From contig CALZFC010000093.1 in the NCBI GenBank assembly GCA_945643635.1, forward strand, positions 1,276,001 to 1,340,000: DNA of 64,000 nt, in the 5' to 3' direction. Position numbers and translations under genes: made by a program. The notes beneath the pieces were generated by a model, which was given only the letters and a program-made list of their open reading frames with translations, ran no database searches and had not been told where the DNA came from. This stretch comes from Allodiplogaster sudhausi. Lineage: Eukaryota; Nematoda; Chromadorea; Rhabditida; Diplogasteridae. Position 1 is the first letter of the stretch, and every line of letters starts with the position of its first letter. Shown piece after piece: positions 24,316 to 35,461 of the stretch.

Positions 24316-25713
24316 CAGTAAGGATATTATGCAAATCTATTCGGTCGAATGCAATCTAAAGAACGTATTAATAAAGATGATGGGAATAAGAAAGAATTAT
24401 CGATGAGTTCTCATAAAGCTTATTGCATGAAGATGTGGCCCTTACAAAGACTTCAGCAATATGTATTTCCAAAATGTTTTTTGAAAAACTTTGCAAAATG
24501 TGATGAAAGTTTTTTTTAAACCATTTTTTCACTTCTCTTTTACATTATATTTACTATGTACATGACTTTGATTGTAGACGGTAACTTCTACAATGTCCGA
24601 ATGTCAACACGCCATATCTCTATAAGTGATGTGGCATCTTAATCGATTCAACTAGATAAAGAAATAAATAGATAGTAGATAAATCGAGATAGGCTAATGG
24701 TTTGCACAGACAAAACGAAGATAGGAAAGGAAATCGAAGAAGCAAATGAAAGACTGATTGCGATAGTTGAGAGAGCAAAATAGAAACAAAAGTTTTAACG
24801 ACCTGTCCAGATAGATCAGACAGAGAGAAATATGTTACATGTTAAAAATACACATTTTCATTACGTTGTTGCAAAGCAGATCAATGAATGAATGAATTAA
24901 TTAATTCATGTGGTAAACAAATAGTAATAATGGTAAGGATATTATGCAAATCTATACGGCCGAATGCAATCAATAGAACGTGATAATAAATAATAACGGG
25001 ATTAAGGAACAATTAACGATGAGTTCTCATAAAGCTTATTGCATGAAGATGTGGCCCTTACAAGGAATGCTAGATTACATAATCACTATTTCAATATTTG
25101 TCTCTGTAAAGAGCATGGGATGTAAATCCTTTAAATGATTAATATTTTCCAATGTTGTCCGAATAATATTGTTTCCAGCAGACGATTTTTTTCTTCTTCA
25201 CTTCCTTTCCTGTACACAAAAGAAAGCGTAGTTGTGAAGTGAAAGTAGGCGTGAGGTTACTTCTGAGGAAACTACGGCCTTATAAAGGATGGTCAATGTT
25301 CAAGTTTGGCCTGTTATACTACCAGAAGCAGGAGACATGGAAATGCAGCGTTGACGTTTGAGAGGAGTCGAAAAAGATGTAGAAGTGTATACCTAAATCA
25401 TTCAAAAACTTTTATCATTAATTGTCAAATTTTCCTTAGAAACACGTTGCAAGGAAATAGTGCTGCACTCATCAGGTCAGTTTTCACTGTTGTATGGCCG
25501 AGAGGGGCATCGAAGTTGAAGAGAACACTTGTGACAAGTGCGAATTCGCGTTAGACGATGAGGTAATCTGGCAGAGTAAACGCACAAATTAATAATATTT
25601 CAAGTTTTATTAAATTAGCCCATGGTCTATTAAATATATGTGACTGTTCGTTCAATCTAGTCCTTGAAATATTCAGCAATGGCATGAAAGGGCGATGAGG
25701 TCCCTGATGGTAG
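24316..25713. repeat. Spacer with a 130-bp direct repeat and a relic receptor tail
   Basis: Bases 24318-24450 recur at 24933-25065 with about 10-15% differences; both contain TAAGGATATTATGCAAATCTA and ATGAGTTCTCATAAAGCTTA. At about 25555-25480 on the minus strand a receptor-type tail peptide occurs (ALVTSVLFNFDAPLGHTT), belonging to copy C. No other gene is seen; ATTAATTAATTAATTCATG near 24895 is low-complexity. Confidence 0.65.
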
Positions 25714-27826
25714 TCAGTGGGCAAAAGCGCCAAAATGGACGAAACAAACCGAGACCTTGCCACGAATGCAGGAGTTGAAAGCAGAGCGGAGACTTGCGGA
25801 GTACTTGGAGGTGAGAGTGAGGACGATGAGCGGATTGAGGAGGGGCGGCAGGGCCAGGAGGAGGTCCGTGCGCAACTTTTGCTGTATCTCCAGGAAGACG
25901 TACAACTTCATCTCGAAGGACGGCGCGAAGACGCAGAGAGCAGGAAGGACTGTCTGGAATGGATCAATTAAATTAAAAGAAAGATAATTATTTACTGGTC
26001 ATGTCGGGAAACTTAATTCAAATCTAAAATAGCTACCTGTAGAGTAAGCACAAGTAGTGCCCTGTGATGTATGCGCTTTGCTTGAACGGACATCGAGGAA
26101 GTCTTGACTTCGACAAGGACAGCCACGCCGCAAAAGACAATGAGAGCCAACATCGTACACTCGGCCAAGAACAGGAACAGCAACATGAGCATTTTCAGCC
26201 TGTCCATCTTCAAGGGTCAAATTGCGCTACTTCCGATTGCACACATATAAAACAAAGATTTTCTCTCATCAAAAGATTCTCTATCTTTTGTGAACCCGTT
26301 TCCTCTCGAGTCCAATGACTGGACAATTGTACTGCAATGCTCCAATAGATGCCATTCTCTCGTAGAAGCCTTCGACTGGCGCGAATATCAGCATTCCAGC
26401 TGCAGAGAGAAGCGCCGTCCATAGAAGAATCTAATGGTATCATCATTATTTACTTTATTTTTCCTGTAGGAATAATGTCTTAAATATCTCCGATTATATC
26501 TACGAATTGCAGAAATTATCTGTCACCTCTTTGCGTATAAAGAAGTTAGCAAATATCCTTTACTTTTCGTTGGTGAGGTGAGGGGAGCCCGCGAGGAACA
26601 TAAGAGATGAAAACATTGTGCGTTTTTGAGAGAATAAAAAACCTCGCTCGCCGAGCTCCCCTCAATTCCCCCTAAAATTGGAGACTTTATTAGTTTCCTA
26701 CTCATTCTCTAACCCCAATGACGAAGATAGTGAATGGTATGTTCCGGTGAAAAATAGAGATCGCTCGATGTCTTAAACAAAGTTTAAATTAGATAATAGA
26801 ATTTCCTTACAAATGAACAAGTTTACAGTTACCTTTTGACTAGCAAAAAGCGGTAGATAAAGCCGGCGTCAGGCTGAAATGAAATTAAAGCTTTAAAATC
26901 TTCTGCGCTGTGTAATCTTAAATGACGAGACGGTTAGGGGCTCAAAAGCGTTCTAAAATGTGTGTTATTCAGAAGAATCGTGTCATAGAATAAGGTCACA
27001 TTCATTCTATGCTTATTGTCACACGATGGTGTCTATGACATTTTTTTTATGTGAAAAGAAATGATTAAAAGGAGAACCGGAAGGAGTGAGTTATACTGCA
27101 AAATATATGAATTATAACATTTAAAAAAAATGTACCACAACAAGGCAGAGGAAGTAGGCGAAGGCACCTGCGAAGAGGTTGTTTCACTGGAGAATGCGAT
27201 TCCGAACATGTCAATAATCAGAATGGAACCGGGCATCGTACGATAGTGCTAGAAAGGAGTTTGTATTTAGGATGCATCAAAAGTTGTCCTGTATGTACAT
27301 ATCAACATATAAATTTGCGCCAATAAATCCCTTTTACAACTCAGAATGTAGTGACTGTAACAAAGTGTAAAATAGTACTTAACCGGAGCGGCCGCGATCA
27401 ACGCAAGTGAATAGATAATATCGGAAGACGCAAAGAGCGCCAGCACACGGCGGTACCTGAAAGGAGACCTAGGGCCCGACGGCCTAAGCCGATTCAGAAG
27501 TTTTGCCGTATTTCGTCTAACCCACAAAATATGGGTCGGCCAAAAATTTTTTAGTGTAGCTTTTTGCCATGCTCACACGCTCTTTTACCAGAAGAAGGTC
27601 AAGAATGTTCCTAATGAACTACTTACTGGACGTAGAATCATTCCGGGCAGGGCTCCATTAATACTAACCCGTCGACGCTGTCGTTTCGATTGCCAAAAGA
27701 CATGACAAAAACGAAGAAGAAGATGTTGAGAAAGATCGCAACCCCGCATGTGACCATGAAAGTGTAGCGCCAGAAGAGTGGAATGGAAATTCCGAGGGCC
27801 AAGGGAATTGAGTCCGAGTTGTGCAT
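25714..27826 (-). pseudogene. Str/Srd-like 7TM chemoreceptor, copy C, nearly complete, 7-base deletion in exon 3
   Basis: Inverted relative to A and B. Exons: 27826-27669, 27456-27384, 27248-27136, 26873-26833, 26771-26714, 26430-26296, 26207-26037, 25953-25714. Exon 4 (41 bp), exon 5 (58 bp) and exon 7 (171 bp) equal those of copy A exactly. Seen: MHNSDSIPLALGISIPLFW, TM1 through VMSFGNRNDSVDG, YRRVLALFASSDIIYSLAL, PDAGFIYRFLLVKRHR, the loop APVEGFYERM, SSMSVQAKRIHHRALLVLTLQ and LLNPLIVLTLTSKYS. Exon 1 is intact, but exon 3 is 113 bp against 120 bp in A. The seven missing bases around 27178 shift the frame before AYFLCLVV. If that deletion is real the gene is dead; otherwise this is the best functional candidate of the family. 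Confidence 0.78.
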
Positions 27827-28108
27827 GCTGTACAAACTCTTTAACTTAGAAAATCTTGAAAATATTTTTCTACAACACGTTTCACGTTTGCATACATCCA
27901 TTGAAGCATGCAATTATGTTAGCGAGAGGAAATATGTACATCTATAATTTGTTAAAGCATACAGAGGAGGCATGGAAACTTTTCTATGTTGTCGGTGATG
28001 TGAGTAATTTTAGTTTTTTTTTCTATATTTATAAGCCTGCATCATTTTAGCCATATAAATCTTAAATAGTACTTTGTCGTTGAGAGAAGAAGGTACTAAA
28101 TATATGTA
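27827..28108. other. Spacer between receptor copy C and the foldback element
   Basis: AT-rich 5' flank of copy C. It shares ATGCATGCTTC/ACATAATTGC-type text with 23100-23220 (upstream of copy B) in inverted orientation, so the duplicated block includes about 250 bp of flank. It ends at the TA (28107-28108) that precedes the foldback terminus. Confidence 0.5.
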
Positions 28109-28339
28109 CAGTGATGTACCGCCAAAGTGGCCGATTTGTACCGCAGCGCGCGCAATGTTCCAAATGGTACGCAAGAAAGTTCTCGGCGTACAGGCCACCA
28201 AATAAAGAGATCTATACCCTATTCGAATCCCCATTCTCTTCCACACACAGCACACAATGTCTTAAAATGTAAATTTCAACTTTATTTCATAAAATAAATC
28301 GGGCGGTAAATGCAGTAGAAAGCTCAATTTGAGTTTTCA

Positions 28340-28723
28340 CTACCACACTTTACACCGAAATACACCGAATAAACGACACTTCAGCATCATAGAATCAAGC
28401 AGCATTTTCGAAAAAGTTAGCTCTGTTTTTGATAGTTTCGTTGTTCTTCTTGGGGTTTTGTCTGAATTCTTAAGATTATTATTTGATACAACGCTAGTAA
28501 CGCTCGGAATGTTTGGAACCACCTTCGGGGAAGTGCTGAACCTGTTGATGTGATATTTTAATATCTTGTTGCCACGAACATGCTTGATTCTTCGAGTACT
28601 CGAAGAGTAGTTTATTCCCATTCTATTGAGGCTTAGAGCGGCTTGGTCATCTACGCTGCTACTCCGCTCTGTGTGGATTGGGAAGGGCAGAGGCTGACTG
28701 TCGAAACGATTCGCATTCATCAC
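28340..28723 (-). other. 127-codon frame in the left arm (same protein as 40595-40978)
   Basis: ATG-led frame beginning MMNANRFDSQPLPFP, serine/asparagine-rich, ending FRCKVW and a stop, followed outward by AATAAA within about 60 bp. The right-arm copy differs at three positions (D to V, S to G, D to G), all amino-acid changing. There is no similarity I recognise to Tc1/mariner transposases (no D-D-E/D blocks, no helix-turn-helix seen). It could be a last exon of a captured gene or simply open by chance. Confidence 0.35.
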
Positions 28724-29599
28724 GGTTAGCTGCGTTCTATTTCAGTTATTGTTGTTGTTGTTTTTTCTCTTTTGGGCTTGAAGTGATATTTATTATATCC
28801 ATGATTAATCACTAGAGCTATGCTAAGTGCTGGGGCTTATTTAAACGATGTTTTGCTCAATTCGAATTCCTTCGAGGCGGCTACCACTCTGCTCCGTTTG
28901 GCTTGGAAATTGCGGCGGCAGTCTTCAAGGACGATTCGTGCTGATCAACGTTAGCTGCTTTCTATTTAAGTTATTGTTGTTGTTTTTCTCATGTTACGCT
29001 CCAAATGATGCTACCATAGCAATGGTTCGTTAATGGAGCTATGCTAAATGCCCGGAAATATTGAAATGCAGTTTCGCTCGAAATTTATTTTACTTTTTAC
29101 CTACTGCCTCCGAAAATTAAGTCTGAATTACGAATGAAGCTTGTATTCGTGTTCTACGCTTTAAATAATTGTTAAACAATTGTGGAGCTGATGGTGAGGA
29201 TATTATGTCATGATTAAAATATGTTATCCCACTGATGAGTGACTTTTTATTTCTTGTCATCGTATTCAGAAATCCGTGCTGCTGCGTAAATGATGCGTGG
29301 ATTGGTCCGGCCTCGATGTTGCGTCGAATCAAGTGCAACCGAGCTCCGCGGCCAATCTGTTTGCCCTTGCAAACTGCTTGTCAGTCTTAACTTTTAAATT
29401 AAAATATTCCATAAATCAGACCCATCGAAAATGATGACCATTCATTATTTGCCGGACTACTGTATTCTGGAAGTGCGGTAGATTGGATTACGGTACATAT
29501 TCATGCGATAAATAACTTTGTTTACGTGTATTGCCACCTAAATAAGAAAGATAGAATAGTAACGCGGATGTAACTTATTCGCTATAAATTATCATTTTT

Positions 29600-30056
29600 A
29601 TATCACTTATTTATTTCTTGAATGGTTTCTTAGATTGATCTTTTTGAAGGAACGTCTCCACTCTTGGCGGTTGCTAGGATGTTGTAGTCGGCCCGAGCGA
29701 AGGAAGCTCGCAATCTCTGCCACGCTCGCCTCGCATGGGCTCGCCAAGTACTGTTAGTCTTTACGTTTTATTTTCTGTTAAAAGCCTTTTGCTGTATCAA
29801 CTCCCTTAGCAGCCGATATGCGATGATTTTTTTCTTTATTCAGTATAAACAGCGCACATTTTATTAGCTGACAAGAGCATACATTCAAGAATGATTACCA
29901 GTTTGTGTTACTTATTCCTTGGTTACCAGGTGGTTTCCGCTTCCGAAGACACTGACCGAAAGGCAACTGCGGCTCGACAAGGCTCCTTCCCTCCCTCTCT
30001 CTCTCTCACCCTCCTCTCTCCCTCGCCTTCTCTTCCACATCGCGAGCATGCTCACC
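29600..30056. repeat. 454-bp block present only in the left arm
   Basis: In the left arm, TTATCATTTTTATATC is followed by about 454 bp ending ...CACCTC before GAGTTTGC. In the right arm the complement of ATATC is joined directly to GAGTTTGC at about 39717-39722. The deleted or inserted piece contains one more copy of the module found elsewhere in the arms (TTTTTGAAGGAACGTC, GTAGTCGGCCC). TC is shared at both edges, as expected for a small-homology deletion from the right arm. Confidence 0.75.
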
Positions 30057-31241
30057 TCGAGTTTGCTCTCAGACTACCGTTAGTCTTTATGTTTTCTATT
30101 AGGAATGCTTTTTTCTCTGACAAAACCCTTCGGGACCTTTGTCCTTCGCGTTATTTTAACTATTTTTTTCTATATGATCATATTAGAATGCATACGAACT
30201 TGTGTTACCTTTGCGCACGGGAAAAATGCAATGACAACATTAACAGTAGTGATTTTATCAAAAGAATACCACTCAGAGACTAGTTTATTGTTCTTGTTGC
30301 ACATAAGTTATTCCTTGGTTGTCAGGCTGGTTTCGCTTGGGAAGACGCTGAACACACGTCAACGGCAGCTCGGCAACAGCCCTCCTGCCCTTCCTCTCCC
30401 CATCTCCCACCCTAGTTCTCCTCTCTCTCTCTCGGTCTCTCTCTCTCACTCTTTCTCGCTCTCTCTCCCTCTCTCGCTCTCGCTCTCTCTCTCTCTCTCT
30501 ATCTCGCTGTCCATTGATTGTAGGATGAAAACTGTGGTCTATCTTGTTTCCGTATTTTCTTTGTGTTTCGTGAATTAATGAATTTATAAAGCTTCATGAT
30601 TAATGGATAGACACGCGGTGTTGAACAGACTGAAAAGGAAAGAAGTAAAGGAAAAGGCATGATTGGGAGACAAATCGTGATAGGGAGACAAAGCAAAACA
30701 GAGAGGGAGCAACCAGGGAGCTGCTGAACATGAAGCTTGAAGACTGGGATGAGGAGATGAGGAGCACTGGTAAGAATTGAAAGAGGGGGAGCGGAGGAAG
30801 CAGGCGAATTGGGCCCGACATGATTATGTCATTGAAGACATTCCAATTTGATATTTTGTGAAATCTTTCACGCAAAAGTGGCGGCCCCGAACTCTCGCGC
30901 TCCGCGCACCACAGTGAGGCTCTTACCTACACACTACACGGTCACTTGCATATTACTGGCCGAACACTTACTCAGAGAAACTGTATGCCCAGTTTTATAG
31001 GAAACACCCTCAGAGCCAGCTAGCGTTCTCCACAACGGAACGTGATTTCCACCGTGATTATCAACACGCGTTAATGGAAAGATTACCTCTTACTTGAAAC
31101 TCATTGTCCAGTGCTCTTTCTTCCCTCTCCCTCTCTCTCTCTCTTTCTCTCTCTCTAGATCTCTCTCTCTCCATCTCTCTCTGTCTGCTTCTCTCTCTCT
31201 CTCTCTCTCTGCCTCTCTCCCTCGCTGTCTGTCTCTCTCTC

Positions 31242-31286
<45 letters not shown>

Positions 31287-31687
31287 AGTCTCGCTGTCCA
31301 TGGATTGTAAGATGAGAAATGTCCTCTCACTTGTTTCCGTGTTTTCTTTGTGTTTTGTTGATGAAACTTATCGTTAGACAAGCGTTGTTGAACAGACTGA
31401 AAAGGAAAGTAAGGAAAAATAAGAAAGCTATAGAGATAAAGTATGAAAGAGAGAGAAAGCAAGACAGGCAACAGCTACTGAACATGTAGTTGGAAGACTG
31501 GGAAGAGGAGAGGAGCAGAAGTTGATTGACCATGAGAAGAGAAGCGGATCAGTGGAAACAAGCAGAAATTAACGGGCACGATATAATTTTGTTGTCCAAA
31601 GGCATTCCAAGCTGAAATTTTGTGAAATCTTTCACGCAAAAGCATCCTTCAAGAGTCGGCCTCGAACCCTCGATCCTTACGCACCAC

Positions 31688-31702
31688 GGGGGGGGGGGGG
31701 GG
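31688..31702. repeat. G15 tract in the left arm (C16 partner at 38061-38076)
   Basis: A G run follows a tRNA-like block (GTTCGAGGCC on the complementary strand). The right arm has the mirror-image run of 16 C. The one-base length difference between arms is typical of homopolymer drift. Confidence 0.85.
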
Positions 31703-31901
31703 CTAACCTACACACCACACTGTCACATGCAGCTTACATGTTGAACACTTACTCAGAGAAACTGCTTGCTCAGTGTATAGGAAACACCCTCAGCCAGCTA
31801 GCGTTTTTTCACCACAATAGAGAGTGATTTTAACCGTGATTATCTACACGCGCTAATGGAACTATTTCTCTTACTTGAACACATTGTCCAGTGATCTTTC
31901 T

Positions 31902-31950
<49 letters not shown>

Positions 31951-34255
31951 CTTTCTCCCTCTCTCTCTCTCACTGCAAGTCTTCCCTTTAAGCTGCCTCG
32001 CCACCCTCTCGTATATCATTCTGCAATCTTTCAGTCATCGACTTCTCAGCTCACAATCAGTTCTTGACAGGACAGGCCTTTTCTCATCCAGCACTGAAAA
32101 AGTAAAGTGGGCGGATATATTGCTCACAGATAGCCTTCTGAACCCTTGACGTTGTCCTGTGAAGGACGTTGTTGGTTAATTATTTTTCAACGATTTTGAT
32201 TTTTGAATGCTGTAAAAGCTCTTCATTATCTCTGCTTCTCTACCATACACTTTACACAACTGCACATTAGATAAACTAGCAGTAAGGAAAGAGGGAATGA
32301 GGTAGAAATAAGATAAAGGGAAAGGGTAGATAGGGAGAGAGAAAGAGAACGAGAGAGATACCAGGCACCAGCGAGCATGCAGCAGAAGAAGAGAGAGAGA
32401 GAGAAAGAACGAGAGAGAGAGAGAAAGAACGAGAGAGAGAGTGAGAGAGAGAGCGAGAGCGAGAGAGAGAGAGAGAGAGAGAGAGATTAAAACAGTGAGA
32501 GAAAGAGAGCACTGGACAGTGATTTCAAGTTAGGAGATACCTTACCATTAGTAAGCATGAGTGTGCGGTGTGCGGACGAGCGCCTTTCTGCTGATGGAGT
32601 CAGCTTGAGTTTGAGTTCACTCGCGTCTGTTGCTTCTGCATGAAGTTCTCACGGAATTTCATCCATAGTAGGATAGAGAGAGAGTGAGAGAGGGAGAGAG
32701 AGAGAGAGAGATACAGAAAGAGAGAGAGAGAGAGAGATAGCGAGAGAGAAAGAGAGAGAGAAAGAGATCTAGGAGGATAGAGAGAGATGGGGAGAGGAAG
32801 GGAAGGATGATTATTGCCGAGCTGCGTGTGCCCTCCGGTCAGCGACTTCGGAAGCGAGCCAGCCTGACATTCAAGGAATAAGTTATGTGCACTCCCAATC
32901 AAGTATTTCAGAATTAACCTAATAGCAAGAGTAGAAACTCTAGCCAAACTAGGAGCATTTTGTAATTTGGATTGAAATCCTCATAATAAAGACATATTTT
33001 TTACTTATTGGGCAAACAAATCTTAATAGGCAACTTATTAGACAAAAAAAATTGGCTCGAATTTCGACCAAACAAAAGTTAGGCTAATTCTGAAAAAAAA
33101 AAGCAACCATAAGAATGTTTTAGACGCATTTCCGTAAAAGTAGCACAAAATCGAATGCACTAGAGTATACTCTAGGAAGGTTATTTATACAAAATGTGAA
33201 GACTAACGGAAGTTTGCGAGGAGGTCAGATGTTCAGATTCCTTGGCTGGGGCAGACAACGACCTCCTTGGCAAGACTGAAGGCGACCCTTCAAAAAATCA
33301 ATCAGGGAACTCACTTAAGAAAAATTATTGTAATTGAAATGAAAGATTCATAGCGAATAAGTGATAATCGATCTAGTATTCTGCTTTTCTTATTTAGCTT
33401 CAAATAAAAGTAAATGAACTTAAGTTACGTTTTAACTACAGTAATCAAGCACACAGTACAGTAAAAACTCAAAAGTGAATGTATAATATCTTCAATGAGT
33501 ATACTTTAAGGATCAGTTTAATGTAATACCAAAGGACTAACAAGTAATTTGCCAGCCATTTGAAGAGTGCAGAGGAGGAAAGAGTGGCAGGCAGATTGGG
33601 AGAGAGAGAGAGAGATGGGCAGAGGTAGGGATGGAGCACTCTTGTCAAGCTGCAGTTGCCGAGTCATCAGCGTCCTCCGAAGCGGAACCAGCCTGACAGC
33701 GAAGAAATAAGTTATGGGCAACCATAAAAATAATCTAGTATTCAGTCTAGATGGCATTCTATTGACAAAATACCAAAATATGAACATTTTCATGTTTCAT
33801 TTTCCCTGTGCATAGCTCATATAAGATATTGAAGAAAAAATACACTAAAAATAGGCAAAGGCGTTTTCAAGAGTTTTGCTAGATGAAAAGGTTTAATAGC
33901 AATTCTAGATGTAAGTTATGCCAACAAGCAGATATGATTTGTGAAAATTACCCATAATTTATAAACCATGTGCTGTGATTAAAAAAAAAAGAAATGTCAG
34001 AACTAACAGTAATTTGTGTGCACTCGAGGCGAGTCTGGCAGTGATCTTCACATTTCTGGCTGGGCCGACTACGACCTCCTTGCAACCGGCAAAGTGGATG
34101 CGATCCTTCAAAAAGAAGAATCTAAGAAAAAATTTGTTATTAAAATAATATATTCATAATAAATAAGCTGCAATCACTGCAATAATCCGCAACTACAAAA
34201 TAGACAGACAAGTGGGGTTAAAAATACTGAAAAGAAAGAGGGGAAAGTGAGAGAG

Positions 34256-34384
34256 AGAGAGAGCGAGAGAGAGAGGGAGAGAGAAGGAGAGAGAGAGAGA
34301 GAGAGAGAGAGAGCAAGATAGAGAGGGTAGAGAAAGAGTGACATAAAAGCCAGCGAGTATTTAGCAGAAACAAGAAAGAGACAC

Positions 34385-34437
<53 letters not shown>

Positions 34438-35461
34438 ATAGAGAGAGCGCTGGGCAATGAATTTTAATTTTAGCCGATTGTTGCATCCCGTGAGGGCTGC
34501 TTTTGTGTGAATTCTTTCAAGGTATTCCAACCGTGAGGAAAAAAGGTGGAGGAAGAGATAAGAAGAGAGAGCAACGAGTTCAAGGAGTTCTATGATTTGC
34601 GAAGATTACCATAATCTGCAGTCCACGTGATGTCACTTAAAAAAGAAATGTCGGGACTAACGGTAGTTTGCGTGCCCAATCAAGGCGAGTCTGGCCACGA
34701 TGTTCAAATCCTTGCAACCGGCAAACTGGAGGAGATCCTTCAAAAAGAGCAATCTAAGAAATAATTCTAGAAATTAATAAATGATATTCAAATGACACAT
34801 TCAAAACGAATAAGTTGCAATCGCGTTTGCATTGTACCTTTCTTATTTAGCTGGAAATAAACGCAAACAAACTTATATTCACCTTGAATATCTACCGTAA
34901 TCCAATATACCAAACTATCCAGCCTACAGTAATCCGACAAGAAAATGAATTCTCAGCACTTTTGATGAGTTAGATTTATTGAATATTTTTATTTAAAAAG
35001 CGAGGACTAACATGCAGTTTGTCGGGGCAAACAGTTCGGCCAACAGTGTGTTCGGGTCCACTGTTCTCGCCGGCATTCGAGGCCGGGCCTAGCCATCCAT
35101 CATTTTCGCAGCAGCTGAACACGGCAACAAGGAATTCAAAATCATTCATGAGTTGGCTAACACCTCTCAACCATGATGCAATATCCTCTTCTCCACATCG
35201 TAACGGCTAAACCAGTGCTGAACAAGGTCTGGTTCCAGCCCGGGGGGGGGAGGCACAAAATTAAAAATGTCTCATTCGATTAAACAAACACACACATAAA
35301 TGGAGAAGTGTCTAAGGGAAAAAAAGGGGGTCAAACGATTCTGAGCAGGCTGGGGCGGTGGGGCACGGCGCAGCACAGACTTTGTTCAGCACTGGGCGAA
35401 AGAAATCTATTCAAACAGCAATACACTTTTGAAAGAAAGCACAAAAGGCATTTACTTCTTC
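34256..35461. repeat. Unpaired centre of the foldback element, with a diverged copy of the outer right arm
   Basis: The centre does not pair with itself. Its part 34790-35200 runs parallel to 39720-40160 of the right arm (GAATAAGTTGCAATC / GAATAAGTTACATCC, ACCGTAATCCAAT, CAGTTTGTCGGGGCAAACAG / CAGTTTGCAAGGGCAAACAG) at perhaps 75% identity. A module at 34560-34760 resembles 33950-34120. The centre is therefore older and more diverged than the arms. It also contains a G10 run near 35240. Confidence 0.65.

Larger units (their letters stand above)
28109..34255 (+). repeat. Left arm of the foldback element
   Basis: From the outer end: a terminal segment with an outward-pointing polyadenylation-like site, the 127-codon frame (28723-28340, minus), a second outward frame (29338-29117, minus), and the extra 454-bp block. 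Next comes a tandem pair of about 0.8-kb modules at about 30.4-31.1 and 31.1-31.95 kb. Each has a (CT)n run, a TGTCCATNGATTGTA motif, a tRNA-like segment and AAACACCCTCAG. More GA tracts follow inward. Most frames here are microsatellite translations. Confidence 0.8.

Noticed and set aside
28340..28723. Transposase of the foldback element
   Set aside because: No catalytic acidic triad or DNA-binding motif could be seen; kept only as an unknown frame.
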